NCBI GenBank assembly: GCA_030424595.1
Contig: JAUHWG010000026.1
Coordinates: 1 to 64,000, forward strand
Length of the DNA stretch: 64,000 nt
Direction: 5' to 3'
Origin: Polyangia bacterium
GTDB taxonomy: Bacteria; Myxococcota_A; Polyangia; Nannocystales; Nannocystaceae
A program made the position numbers and the translations under genes. Under the pieces are notes generated by a model. That model was not told the origin of the DNA, made no database searches, and saw nothing but the letters and a program-made list of their open reading frames with translations. Below, piece by piece: positions 46,540 through 55,306 of the stretch. How positions within the stretch are numbered: the stretch's first letter is position 1; each line of letters opens with the position of its first letter.

Positions 46540-47631
46540 CTATCGCTTCTTGACGACTACCTCGAGCACTCCGGCCACGCTCCGCGTCCCTTCGAGCACT
46601 CCTTTCAACGGCTGACGGCGACGAGCACCCCTGTTGTAGTAGCCGATCCCGGATGCCCACGTGCGTACGCTCGGAAGATCGCGCGCGAGGCAGGCCCAGG
46701 GCATTCGCCAGATATTCGCGGTGTCCGTGCTGTGCGGATGTTGTAGGACCACGGTCGGCCGGAAGATACTGGCGCACTTCCGCATCTGATCGCAGCGACG
46801 CCGACGCAGCCCCTTCGCGGCTTGGTTCGCCCTCCCACGATTGCTGAACATGTTGAGGTCATGGCAGCCGAGGATGAGCACCCGCTCGCCTGCGACCCGG
46901 AGGAGATGACTCGACAACCGAGAGACCTGAATGAGCTTCTTCTCTTGAGAGAAGACCGGGTACGACTTCCCCGTCCAACGGATGACATCACCCGTCGCGC
47001 AGTCGACGACCGCGACAAGCTCGGCGTGGATATCGTCCTCATCGCAAAGGTCGACGCCGAGGGTTAAGACACGCGTGCGCTTCTTGGCCGCGCGGAGGAC
47101 CGCCTTCGTCATGGTCTTTCGGACATAGGGCTCGGCGAGCCTGGCCAGGTGGCGAAGCTCCCCCGGGCTTGATTCCCAGCCGCGGCTCCGTGTCCACGGC
47201 TCTGCGAGCTTGCCCTTAATGAAGCCGCCCGGAGTGATCGCAAACTTCGTCAGCTCGGCAGTCGGCCAACGTTGCCCAAAGGCGTCGATGAGCATCGCCG
47301 TGGCAGCTCCCGGCGAGCCACTTGGCGCGCCACGGATGACGATCCGGGCGATCGATGGTTCAGCAGTCGTCTCATGGGGGCCGGCAATCGTGAAGCCGAG
47401 GCGCTCAAGCACCAGGTTCGTCGCGGCTCCGCCAAAAAACTCGTCCGGGCCGAGTTCGCGACCTGTCGCGTTTCCCACGGCGAGCGAAATTACGTACTTC
47501 GGCGGGTACTGCTTCGAACGAGCTCGGAGGTGGTAGCGTGTTGATCTTCGAGACGGCGGGTACCCCTCTCGATCGATCCTGTCGAGGGCTGCATACACGT
47601 TCCTTCGCGTGATCTTGGGAATCGCCGTCAT
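46540..47631 (-). CDS. Protein with restriction-associated N-terminal domain and conserved unknown C-terminal domain
   Basis: A 363-residue cytoplasmic protein. Residues 1-85 (ITRRNVYAALDRIDREGYPP, RYHLRARSKQYPPKYVISLA, ELGPDEFFGG, LERLGFTI) match a small domain I know as the N-terminal part of McrB-like and other restriction-linked proteins, probably a DNA-sensing module. Residues 170-363 form a separate domain with TLGVDLCDEDDIHAELVAVV, WTGKSYPVFSQEKKL, LILGCHDLNMFSNRGRA, VLQHPHSTDTANIWR and SGIGYYN. The His/Asp-rich motifs look catalytic, but I do not recognise a described family. ATG 47631 lacks a clear ribosome site. Stands alone among remnants. A defence role is inference. Confidence 0.65.
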   Translation of the reverse strand: MTAIPKITRRNVYAALDRIDREGYPPSRRSTRYHLRARSKQYPPKYVISLAVGNATGRELGPDEFFGGAATNLVLERLGFTIAGPHETTAEPSIARIVIRGAPSGSPGAATAMLIDAFGQRWPTAELTKFAITPGGFIKGKLAEPWTRSRGWESSPGELRHLARLAEPYVRKTMTKAVLRAAKKRTRVLTLGVDLCDEDDIHAELVAVVDCATGDVIRWTGKSYPVFSQEKKLIQVSRLSSHLLRVAGERVLILGCHDLNMFSNRGRANQAAKGLRRRRCDQMRKCASIFRPTVVLQHPHSTDTANIWRMPWACLARDLPSVRTWASGIGYYNRGARRRQPLKGVLEGTRSVAGVLEVVVKKR

Positions 47632-47700
47632 CGCGCGTTAGAATACACTCGGCAGCGGAGGCGAGGCACTCCCTCTCGGAGATCATGTGGTACCGCGCTA

Positions 47701-48170
47701 TCATTCTGAGACGTAAACCAAGTAGACGCGAGCCCTGGCGGGGAGCAGGTCTCGCGCAGTTGTTCCTCTTCCTTCACTGTCCGACATCGGCTCGATCGGC
47801 TGCTGCGAGGAGGGCACGGATGCGAACTTTTCCCAGTCGTCTGCCTCCGTGAGCCGCAGGGCCACCGCCGGATTGTCCCCCAAAAGTCGCGGCCCGAGGC
47901 CGATCCAGCGCAGGCGGAAGAGCACCACCCCCCACTCGTGATCCGCGAGGCTAAACCCATCGCCGCAGAGCCAGCCGCCGTCGCGAAGGGTCCGTCGCGA
48001 AGGGTCCGTCGCGGAGCTGGGCTGCGAGGACAGCGATGCTCTCCTCCGTGTCCTGGAGGATCGCGTCGATCCCAGCTTCGCTGCCCATCGCCGCGATCAT
48101 CTGCTCGACGAGCTTTCGCTTCTTGGTGTAGGCCCTGTACAGGGTGGGGTCATCTCCGTGCTCCCGGGTG
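47701..48170 (-). pseudogene. Glutathione S-transferase C-terminal fragment, frameshifted
   Basis: Reverse-strand frames give DPTLYRAYTKKRKLVEQMIA then, after a frame break, WLCGDGFSLADHEWGVVLFR and LRWIGLGPRLLGDNPAV, the all-helical C-terminal domain of a glutathione transferase. The break coincides with two tandem copies of a 14-bp unit (GACGGACCCTTCGC) near 47982-48009; removing 28 bp rejoins the frames. The thioredoxin-fold half is missing, cut off at the junction with the duplicated fragment at 48172. Confidence 0.7.
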
Positions 48171-48171
48171 T

Positions 48172-48451
48172 CTGGGCAAGAAGGTGTAACCCTCCTCTGG
48201 CCGCACCTCTTCCTCATCATCCTCCTCACAGATGACGCCGGTGCGGTGCCCACACACGTTCATGAGGAGGGGGCGAGTGCGAGGTGAATGGATGCGCCCG
48301 ATGGGTCGTTGCTCGATGGGTCGTCGCCCGGTGGGGCGGCGAGGTGGTGGGCACGGGTTCGCGTCTCTTGAGCTCCTCGACGGCGTACGCGACTTCGTTG
48401 ATGACCTAGCCATGGGTCTTCTGGGTCGCGCCCAGCTCATCCACGGCGCTC
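48172..48451 (-). pseudogene. Duplicated 3' fragment of the coiled-coil gene at 55307
   Basis: About 280 bp are closely similar to 55334-55603, covering the C terminus of the coiled-coil protein (INEVAYAVEELKRR, PPHERVWAPH, EEGYTFLP). The copy has a CAG-to-TAG change and small indels, so it is not coding. Both edges are abrupt joins to unrelated remnants, which shows duplication inside the island. Confidence 0.8.
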
Positions 48452-49099
48452 TGCGAGCGGCTCCTTGACCAGGACGTAGCGCCCGTCCTCGAACTTCGTC
48501 GACGGGCTCACGAAGTCCAGCAGCGCCTGCCTCGGGCTCCAGCTCGGCCGCCATGGCCGCAGGAGCTCAGCGCCCCGCGGGATCGACGTGTCTCGCTTCC
48601 CGAGCCGGATCTTGACACTATCGACGGTGTCTAGCTTGTCCGCGTAGAGTCGTATCAATACGTTTGTGGCGCAGCCGGGGGTCATTCCGCAGCCCAGGAG
48701 CGCGGTTAGGCCGTAGCGTTCGAACTCACCGTGAAAACGATACTTCGTGTCCACTGTGAGCCCCCCGCCCGCCTCGCCGAGCATGACCACCTCGTCCCAT
48801 GAGGTGTTGACGTAGTGGACGCGCGCGCGGATCGCCGCGGCCATGGCGTTGGTCGAGACTGAGAGGCTCATCATGTCGATGATGACGTCGACCCCTCGGG
48901 CCGCGCGCGTAATCTCCTCCACGCTGCTCGCGTCGAGCGTGACGAGGGTCAGCTTGGCGTCATCGATCTTCTTGAGGACCTCTCGGATCCGAGGGCCCTC
49001 TCGACAGCCGACACGGACCTCCTCGACCTCTGGGTCCCTTGCGAGGATGGAGGCGCAGGGGCCTCCCTGGGCGCCGAGGCCGAGCAGGAGCACCTTCAA
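48437..49099 (-). pseudogene. Truncated saccharopine-dehydrogenase-like NAD(P)-binding protein
   Basis: TTG 49099 behind GGAGGGG begins LKVLLLGLGAQGGPCASILA, a Rossmann fold typical of saccharopine-dehydrogenase-like proteins, with LVTLDASSVEEITRAARGVDVIID, VHYVNTSWDE and LLGCGMTPGCATNVL. The family is about 400 residues; this copy stops after 220 because it runs into the duplicated fragment near 48451. The catalytic half is lost, so it is probably non-functional. Confidence 0.75.
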
Positions 49100-49354
49100 G
49101 GGCCCCTCCGCCCCGGGGCTCCGATGGCGTCGCGGATGCGTGTTGAGGTCGCTGTCAACGAACGCCGATACGCCACCCATGGATCCTAACCCGGTGCCAC
49201 ATGATCAGCGACATTTTGTTCTTCCGGTCGCGTTGCCTCAGTGAAGAACGCGCATCATCAACGAGGCTGTGGAGACTGTTCGGCCGCGTCAACGAAGCCT
49301 TGCGGGCTACACAGACTTCTCCCGCGTGCACTCCGGCTCCTTCACCGCGACGGA

Positions 49355-49838
49355 CTACGAGGAGGCGCCACGCTGAAACGCATCCGTGACCTCCCCCTGC
49401 CGCACCAGAGGAATACCCGGGCCGTCGTCTCCGACGCAGAGTTCGCCATCGGCGACCTCGATCCAACGCCTGTGACCAGGCGCATGCTGGGCGCTGTTGC
49501 GCAGCAGCTTCCGTAGCAGGCGAGCGACCAGGCGACCGTCGATCATCGCGGTCCCTGAGCCCCGGATCTCCACATCACTCCACTCCTCCTCCTCGACGAC
49601 GAGCGGCGCGAGGCCGGCGAGGTCGACGAGCTCGCGGCGCATGGTCTGCTCAGCACGGGGTGACCTGAGCGCGGAGGCGATAACGCCCGCAAGTACGCCC
49701 AAGTCGCGAGCCTCTGATGCTGGAGGATGGCGAATGTGACAGATCGATGACGGATCGCAGAGCGTCGGCGAGATGTCGCCGGATCGTCGTCAGGGTGTCG
49801 TTGAAGCTCGACCCCAGGGTCACCGCGCCATGCCTCAA
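49355..49838 (-). pseudogene. Histidine kinase remnant
   Basis: The reverse strand shows parts of a sensor kinase in two frames: FNDTLTTIRRHLADALRS, then LLRKLLRNSAQHAPG (N-box) and GELCVGDDGPGIP (G1 box). The frames are broken and neither the sensor, the phospho-acceptor His nor the C terminus remains. It abuts the metallophosphoesterase gene. Confidence 0.65.
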
Positions 49839-49858
49839 TCAGGGCGGAGGAAGTGCCG

Positions 49859-51535
49859 ATGCTCACACGAACCTGCCGCGCCCTTTGGACTCTTGTCCTC
49901 GGACTCTCCCTGCCCTTCGCGTCCGTCGCCTGCGGCGACGCTCACGGGACCTGCGAGACGACTCCGGTCGCCTATGTCTTCCCCGACAATGCAGGGGCGA
50001 TGCCCCGAAGTGGCCTCCGCGATCAGCTAGAGGCCGCCGGGTTCCGCGTCCGCACGCTGCCGCTCGACCGCTCGCCGCGAGAGCTCGCCGGGCTCATCGT
50101 CTTCCCCTCGTACGTCAGCTCGCAGCCGACCTACAACGCGTATATGGGCGTCTACGCCGCGGACCTCTACGCCTTCATCGACGCCGCGAACGTCGTCCTC
50201 CAATTGACCCAAGATGACGCGAGCGAGGGCGAGCCGCCCTTCCTCCCCTCCACACACGGGGCGATCCGCTCTGACGACTCCTTCGCGGGCGTCGAGATCA
50301 TCGCCCCCGACCACCCGCTCCTGGCCGATGTCCCCGTCCATGACTCGGAGGTGACCTGGACCGGAGCCCTCTCCCGCGACACCTTCCTCGAGCAAGCCGG
50401 CTTTGAGGTGCTCCTGGCCGCCAGCGACGCGCAAATGCGCCCGGTCCTGCTCGAGGGGGCCTATGGGCAAGGGCGGGTGATCCTCGCGTCGATGGCCTTC
50501 GACAGGCCCCTCGACGGCGAAAACCCCGGCGGTGAGCTCTTCGCCGGGGCCTTCCTCAGCAACCTCGCCGATCACGTCAGCTCCGTCTGCACCCGCTCGA
50601 CCGAAGCGCTCACGCCGGACGCTGGAGAGCTTCCCGAGCGCCCCTTCGCCGCCGACTCCTGGACCCTCGCGGCCCTGCCCGACACCCAGGTCTACTCCCT
50701 ACGGTACCCCGGGATCTTCGACGCCCAGACCAGCTGGATCGCCCGCGAGGCCGAGCCCCTCAACATCCGCTACGTCGCCCACCTCGGCGACATCGTCAAC
50801 AACAACAGCCACGAGGAATGGGGCCGGGCCCGCTCGTCGATGGCCCTCCTCGACGATCTCGTGCCCTACGCGATCGTCCCAGGAAACCACGACTACGGGC
50901 CCTCCGGCGACGCGTCCACCCGCGACACCCTGCTCAACCAGTACTTCGACTTTGCTGAGGCCTCCGGCCGCCCCGGCTTCGGCGGCGCCTACCTCCCCGG
51001 TCAGCTCGACAATACCTATCACCTCTTCTCCGCCGGCGGCGAAGACTGGATCCTCCTCGCGCTGGAGTGGGGCCCGCGCGACGAGGTGATCGGCTGGGCT
51101 AACGAGGTGATGGACGCCCACGCCGACCGCCTCGGGATCCTCGTCACCCACGCCTACCTCAACAACGACGACCGTCGCTATGATCATACTCTGAAGGGCA
51201 GCTCCCAGCCCTTCAACCCCCACGAGTACAGCACCCCTGGGGGCGTCAATGACGGCCAGGAGCTATGGCAGAAGCTCGTCCGCCACCACGACTTTGTCTT
51301 GACCTTCAACGGCCATGTCCTCGGCGACGGCACCGGCTACCTGCTCAGCGAGACCGACACCGGCGCCCGCTGCCACCAGCTCCTCGCCAACTACCAGATG
51401 CGCGACCTGGGCGGTGAGGGCTACCTCCGCCTCCTCGAATTTCGCACGGACGGCCAGGTCATCGTCCGCTCCTACTCGCCGCTCTACGACCGCTTTCTGG
51501 GCGAGCCTGATCAATACTTCGACTTCACCCTCTGA
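49859..51535 (+). CDS. Metallophosphoesterase lipoprotein
   Basis: ATG 49859 has GGAGG at ideal distance and gives 558 residues. The signal peptide ends in a lipobox (LPFASVAC). Residues 20-250 look like a glutamine-amidotransferase-like/ThuA-like sensing domain (VFPDNAGAMPRSGLRDQLEA, LIVFPSYVSSQPT). Residues 265-558 are a calcineurin-like phosphoesterase with all usual motifs: ALPDTQVYSLRYPG, VAHLGDIVNNN, IVPGNHDYGP, LVTHAYLNND and FNGHVLGDG. It should be an exported two-metal phosphoesterase. Appears intact. Confidence 0.85.
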   Translation: MLTRTCRALWTLVLGLSLPFASVACGDAHGTCETTPVAYVFPDNAGAMPRSGLRDQLEAAGFRVRTLPLDRSPRELAGLIVFPSYVSSQPTYNAYMGVYAADLYAFIDAANVVLQLTQDDASEGEPPFLPSTHGAIRSDDSFAGVEIIAPDHPLLADVPVHDSEVTWTGALSRDTFLEQAGFEVLLAASDAQMRPVLLEGAYGQGRVILASMAFDRPLDGENPGGELFAGAFLSNLADHVSSVCTRSTEALTPDAGELPERPFAADSWTLAALPDTQVYSLRYPGIFDAQTSWIAREAEPLNIRYVAHLGDIVNNNSHEEWGRARSSMALLDDLVPYAIVPGNHDYGPSGDASTRDTLLNQYFDFAEASGRPGFGGAYLPGQLDNTYHLFSAGGEDWILLALEWGPRDEVIGWANEVMDAHADRLGILVTHAYLNNDDRRYDHTLKGSSQPFNPHEYSTPGGVNDGQELWQKLVRHHDFVLTFNGHVLGDGTGYLLSETDTGARCHQLLANYQMRDLGGEGYLRLLEFRTDGQVIVRSYSPLYDRFLGEPDQYFDFTL

Positions 51536-51577
51536 GAGTCTTCGCTTGGTCTGTGCGCACCCGCGGTGCTCCGCTTG

Positions 51578-51717
51578 TTACCTGTCAACGATTTTGAGAC
51601 AGGATCTCCCATTATGCGTGAGTTTTCGGCTCAGCGGGTTGATGTAGACCGCCTCGGGCAGACGGCGCCGCGAGGGCGGGCCGTGGACGAAGCGCTCGGG
51701 GTGGGCAGAGTAGGCTT
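51578..51717 (-). pseudogene. IS3-family transposase C-terminal remnant
   Basis: The reverse strand encodes AYSAHPERFVHGPPSRRRLP and EAVYINP followed by a short tail to a TAA, the typical C-terminal end of IS3-type OrfB transposases. No other part of the IS and no terminal repeats are visible. Confidence 0.6.
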
Positions 51718-51765
51718 GGAGGCGGCCAATGGGACCTAGGGCTCGCCTACATTTAGAAGGGCGGA

Positions 51766-51903
51766 ATGCTCTGCAACAACGGGAAGCTCGCCGGCGACAT
51801 CGTCGAGGCGGACGTCATCGATCTGACCATCGTCAACGGGGCATCTCACGTGCCCTCTGAGGACCCACAGACGACGGTTGAGGTCCTGATCCCGCTCCTT
51901 TAG
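51766..51903 (+). pseudogene. Short coding remnant of unknown origin
   Basis: A 45-codon frame from ATG 51766 to TAG 51901 has good codon bias and reads like the C terminus of a larger protein (GDIVEADVIDLTIVNGASHV, TVEVLIPLL). The GASHVP segment recalls the His loop of alpha/beta-hydrolases or carboxypeptidases. It is probably a tail left by recombination. Confidence 0.3.
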
Positions 51904-52006
51904 GAGCGTCTCCCTCCTGCCCTCGCGTCTCCTCCCGGTGGGGACAAGTCGGCCTTCGACGACTCCCTCGCCAGAGCTGAGCCGCCGCTCCTCGGTCGGC
52001 GTTGAG

Positions 52007-52193
52007 TCGGCGAGCGTCCCAGTCCTGGCCGGTCAGACGCGGCGATCAACCTCGAGCGTCGCGAGAGGTCGCTCCATCGCGACGGAGCAGACCCGTCGAA
52101 TCGGCGAGCGTCCTAGCCCTGCCCGTTGGACGGAGACATCAGCCACGCTCGTCGCGAGAGGTCGCTCCATCGCGGCGGAGCAGACCCAAGGCG
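52007..52193. repeat. 93/94-bp tandem duplication at the 3' end of the F420-type reductase gene
   Basis: Two imperfect head-to-tail copies begin at 52007 and 52101, both with TCGGCGAGCGTCC early and GTCGCGAGAGGTCGCTCCAT late. The second copy runs into the reductase gene and supplies its last residues. The rest of gap 51904-52138 holds nothing else. Confidence 0.65.
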
Positions 52194-52780
52194 AAGTCGC
52201 GCCCCAACACGATCGAGAGGCGGATCCACACCATCGCCAAGGGCTCTAGCAACCGGGCCTGGCGAAGCTCCCCGAAGTCGAGGGCCTCAAAGCCGAGTTC
52301 GCGGGCGAGGTCGAGAGCGATCGCACGGGCGTCGTCATCGTCGCCGCAGGCGAGCATCAGCGACTTCGCACCACCGTAGGCGGGCGCAGCCATGTTCTCG
52401 CGGCCCGTGGTGTTAAAGATCTTGACCACCCGTGCGCTCTCGGCCCACCGCGCGATCTGTTCGGCGCCGGAGTCTGAGTGCCCAAGGGTGAGCTGTAGGC
52501 CGGGTCCGATCGGATTCGTCGCGTCAAGGAGAGGTCTCCCCGCAAAGTCCCCTGCGGCCGCGAGCGCGTCCTCGGCCGCCCCCCAGGGGGTCGCTAGGAG
52601 TACCGTATCGGCCTGGACGACGCCCTCGCGGATCGTCGTGAGGAGGGCGTGACTGCGCAGCGGAGCGTACTTCGGGTCGCTCGGGTCACGGAGAGCGTAG
52701 GCGATTGTGTGGCCGGCTCGGGCGAGTCCGTGCCCGAGCGTCGCGCCGACGTTGCCGGCGCCAATGATCGTAATTCTCAT
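52139..52780 (-). CDS. NADPH-dependent F420 reductase-type protein
   Basis: A 213-residue Rossmann-fold protein: MRITIIGAGNVGATLGHGLA, VLLATPWGAAEDAL, PLLDATNPIGPG and VVKIFNTTGRENM. It belongs to the NADP oxidoreductase/F420-dependent NADP reductase-like group; without F420 genes nearby it more likely reduces or oxidises another cofactor. Good ribosome site (GAGGAG) before ATG 52780. Last gene of a LysR-DJ-1-monooxygenase-like-reductase series on the minus strand. Its final dozen residues come from the adjacent tandem duplication. Confidence 0.82.
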   Translation of the reverse strand: MRITIIGAGNVGATLGHGLARAGHTIAYALRDPSDPKYAPLRSHALLTTIREGVVQADTVLLATPWGAAEDALAAAGDFAGRPLLDATNPIGPGLQLTLGHSDSGAEQIARWAESARVVKIFNTTGRENMAAPAYGGAKSLMLACGDDDDARAIALDLARELGFEALDFGELRQARLLEPLAMVWIRLSIVLGRDFALGLLRRDGATSRDERG

Positions 52781-52818
52781 CGATTCACTCCTCGGTGTTG
52801 GCTTCTATCTTCTAGGTC

Positions 52819-53322
52819 TCACCAGTAGGCGGGTCTCGGGGGCAGGTCTGCGCCGCACCCGGAGCAGGTGAGTCGATCGTCGGTCCGATCCTCGAGGGCG
52901 CCGCACTCCGGGCAGCGCATCCATAGCCGGCCGATCCGCGTGGGGGTCCAGACGCTGGTCCAGACGCTGGCTACGAAGGGCTCGTCGAAGAGCTCCCTCA
53001 TCGCGCGGGCGTGGCTCCCCCGGAGTGCCCGCCTCAGCGCGGCCTCGTCCTCCCAGGCCGTGACCGTAAAGCCGCGCAAGCCGATGAAGCCCGTGACGAT
53101 CGAGATAAACCCCGGCTCCGCCCGAAAGTCGGCGACTGAACGCTTGGCGTGGGCTCGGATCCGCTCGCGCTCGTGCCTGTCCCGACCGCAGATCCACGTG
53201 AGGCCGACCGCTCCGGGCGGCCGCGGGTTGTCACCCGGGACCCGCATGGCGTAGCCGAAGCTCGCGGCACCCTGGGCGATCGGTCCGGCGAGCGCGAGGG
53301 CGACGAAGTCCTCCGGACTCAC
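52819..53322 (-). CDS. Dimeric alpha/beta-barrel protein with C-terminal zinc ribbon
   Basis: A 167-residue protein. The middle (FRAEPGFISIVTGFIGLRGF, VTAWEDEAALRRALRGS, HARAM) looks like an antibiotic-biosynthesis-monooxygenase/heme-degrading ferredoxin-like barrel. The C terminus has MRCPECGALEDRTDDRLTCS followed by GCG, a four-Cys zinc ribbon. The GTG start overlaps the DJ-1 gene stop by 4 bp. Function unknown; an oxidative role fits its neighbours. Confidence 0.6.
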   Translation of the reverse strand: MSPEDFVALALAGPIAQGAASFGYAMRVPGDNPRPPGAVGLTWICGRDRHERERIRAHAKRSVADFRAEPGFISIVTGFIGLRGFTVTAWEDEAALRRALRGSHARAMRELFDEPFVASVWTSVWTPTRIGRLWMRCPECGALEDRTDDRLTCSGCGADLPPRPAYW

Positions 53323-54062
53323 CGTCCGAGCGCCTCGATCACGAGTGCGGCGGCTGCAGCACCCGAGAACTGCTGCTGACCCGTGATCAGCCGGCCGTCG
53401 CGGATGGCGAAGGCGCGAAAGGGCTGGTCGACGATGAAGTTGGTCGCGGCGATCGCCCGAGCCTCGTCCTCGATCCAGAAGGGCTGGAGGCGACGACCGA
53501 CGATCTCGTCCGCGAGACGCTCCTCGCTGTTGGCAAAGCCCGTCCAGCTCTTCCCGGCGACCAGGAGCTCGCCGTCAAGGCGGGTCTCGAGGAGCGCGCA
53601 GGTCGCGTGACAGACCAGGGCCGTGACCTTGCCGGCGCCGTAGAACGCGGCGATAAGCTCCTGCAGCGCCTTGTTGCCGCGGAAGGTGAACATCGGCGAC
53701 TGTCCGCCGGCGAGGAAGATCGCGTCGTAGTCGGCGGGGTCGACCCCTTCGATGCTCGCCGTGTTCTCGAGCAAGGCGGCGTGCTTGGGAGAGCTCTTGA
53801 ATCCGAGGCTGAGGATATCGTCTGCCGAGTATCCGCTCGCGTCCTCAGGATCGCTGAAGCTGTCGCCGACGAGGGCGCCCCCCTCGGGGCTGCGGATCTC
53901 TACCTCGTACCCGGCTTCGACGAAGGTCCAGTACGGGTGGGTCAGCTCAGCCCACCAAAACCCGACGGGCCACCCCGTGACTGTCGACGTCGAGGGGTTC
54001 GCGGCTACGATAAGAACCCTCTTTGGGCTCGCTGAATTGGTGATGTTGCTGCTTGCGCTCAT
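53319..54062 (-). CDS. DJ-1/PfpI family protein
   Basis: A 247-residue class I glutamine-amidotransferase-like protein of the DJ-1/PfpI type: VLIVAANPSTSTVTGWPVGF, LTHPYWTFVEAGYEVEIRSP (with Glu), YDAIFLAGGQSPM and the nucleophile elbow ALVCHATCALL (Cys). It resembles the Hsp31/YhbO group linked to glyoxal detoxification or deglycation. First gene after the LysR gene; a LysR-like palindrome lies in the gap upstream. Confidence 0.85.
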   Translation of the reverse strand: MSASSNITNSASPKRVLIVAANPSTSTVTGWPVGFWWAELTHPYWTFVEAGYEVEIRSPEGGALVGDSFSDPEDASGYSADDILSLGFKSSPKHAALLENTASIEGVDPADYDAIFLAGGQSPMFTFRGNKALQELIAAFYGAGKVTALVCHATCALLETRLDGELLVAGKSWTGFANSEERLADEIVGRRLQPFWIEDEARAIAATNFIVDQPFRAFAIRDGRLITGQQQFSGAAAAALVIEALGR

Positions 54063-54145
54063 CTCGGCACCTCGCGGACGTTTGCTCCTCTTCTAGGGTG
54101 GGGTGGGTCTTGAGATGCAACAAGCGAACACTTTGAAATGAATCA

Positions 54146-54160
54146 TTGCATGCTGTGCAA
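54146..54160. promoter_or_regulatory. LysR-type operator upstream of the DJ-1 operon
   Basis: TTGCA and TGCAA (54146-54150 and 54156-54160) form a perfect inverted repeat with a 5-bp spacer in the 99-bp gap between the LysR stop and the DJ-1 start. This fits the T-N11-A layout of LysR boxes. Confidence 0.5.
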
Positions 54161-54161
54161 C

Positions 54162-55142
54162 CTATGATGAGCGCCGAGGACGTCGCTTGCGGCCCCCGCC
54201 GGTGGTCGGGTCGCTCGCGCTCAGCCGTCGGCGCGCCCCCGGATGGTCCAGCGCCTGGGTTACCTCGACGAGCTGCTGCCGGAGCCAGGTGTGCCCGGGG
54301 TCGCTGGCGAAGCGCGGGTGCCAGACCATGCTCAGGGCGAAGGGCTCGAGGGGGAGCGGCGGCTCGAGGAGGCGCAGCCCGAGCTGAGGGCCCAGCGCTC
54401 GCGCGATCCGCTCGGAGACGGTGAGGATGTAGTCGGCTCTCGCGGTGGTCTCGAGGGCGACGCGGAAGTAGGGGAACGCCCGCGCGACACGCCGCGAGAG
54501 CCCGCGCTCTGCGAGGAGGTCGTCGACGTAGCCGCCAGGTCGCCCGCGGGGGGCGATCTGAACATGCGGGAGGCGGGTGAATTGCTCGATCGAGAGCCGC
54601 TTGCGGACGACGGGGTGCCCCTCACGGACGACACAGATCAGGCGGTCGGTGATGAGCGGGCGCGTGCGCATCTCCGGTGGGAGCTGGCCGTAGATGCCGA
54701 TCGCGAGATCGGTCTCCCCGCTGCGCAGTCGCTCCGGATCATCGACCGCGTTGGCGAGCACCCGCAGGTCTAGGTTCGGCGCTCTAGCGCAGAGCCTCTC
54801 CTCGAGGGCTCCGCCGAAGACCGCGAGCACATAGTCCGTCATGCTCACGGTGAAGGTGCGATCGAGGGTCTCGGGCTCGAAGAGTGTCGGGGAGACGAAG
54901 ACCTGTGCGGCAACCGCGAGCGCTTCGTGGACCTGCGGGCGCAGGGCCTCGGCCCGCGGAGTCAAGACCATCCTTCGCCCCGCGCGGACGAGCAGCGGAT
55001 CTCCGAAGCGCTCACGGAGCCTGGCGAGCGCGTGGCTGACCGCCGGTGTCGAGAGACCGAGGCGGCCGGCCGCTGCGCTAACACTGCTGGTCTGGAGGAG
55101 CGCGTCGAGGGTCACGAGAGCGCCGAGGTCTGAGGGGTCCAT
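54162..55142 (-). CDS. LysR-family transcriptional regulator
   Basis: A 326-residue regulator with the winged helix LGALVTLDALLQTSSVSAAA, STPAVSHALARLRERFGDPL and a type-2 periplasmic-binding effector domain (LTDRLICVVREGHPV-like, YFRVALETTARADYILTVSE). It resembles NodD/SyrM/LeuO-like regulators. Unlike most LysR genes it is on the same strand as its likely target operon. ATG 55142 is preferred over the adjacent GTG. The C terminus is unusually basic (GGGRKRRPRRSS). Confidence 0.9.
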   Translation of the reverse strand: MDPSDLGALVTLDALLQTSSVSAAAGRLGLSTPAVSHALARLRERFGDPLLVRAGRRMVLTPRAEALRPQVHEALAVAAQVFVSPTLFEPETLDRTFTVSMTDYVLAVFGGALEERLCARAPNLDLRVLANAVDDPERLRSGETDLAIGIYGQLPPEMRTRPLITDRLICVVREGHPVVRKRLSIEQFTRLPHVQIAPRGRPGGYVDDLLAERGLSRRVARAFPYFRVALETTARADYILTVSERIARALGPQLGLRLLEPPLPLEPFALSMVWHPRFASDPGHTWLRQQLVEVTQALDHPGARRRLSASDPTTGGGRKRRPRRSS

Positions 55143-55306
55143 CACCCGTAACTATAGAAGAGCGGTGCTCCTCCTCGCTCTCCTTTGGTCGCGTGGAGGG
55201 GCCGCTGCCGGTCGACTTCGCCATCGGATCTGCGCGCGAGCTTCGGTCCGGGGCCCGCCGAGGCCGGAGCCGAGGGCGCGGATGCGACTCTGATGAGGCG
55301 GCCTGT

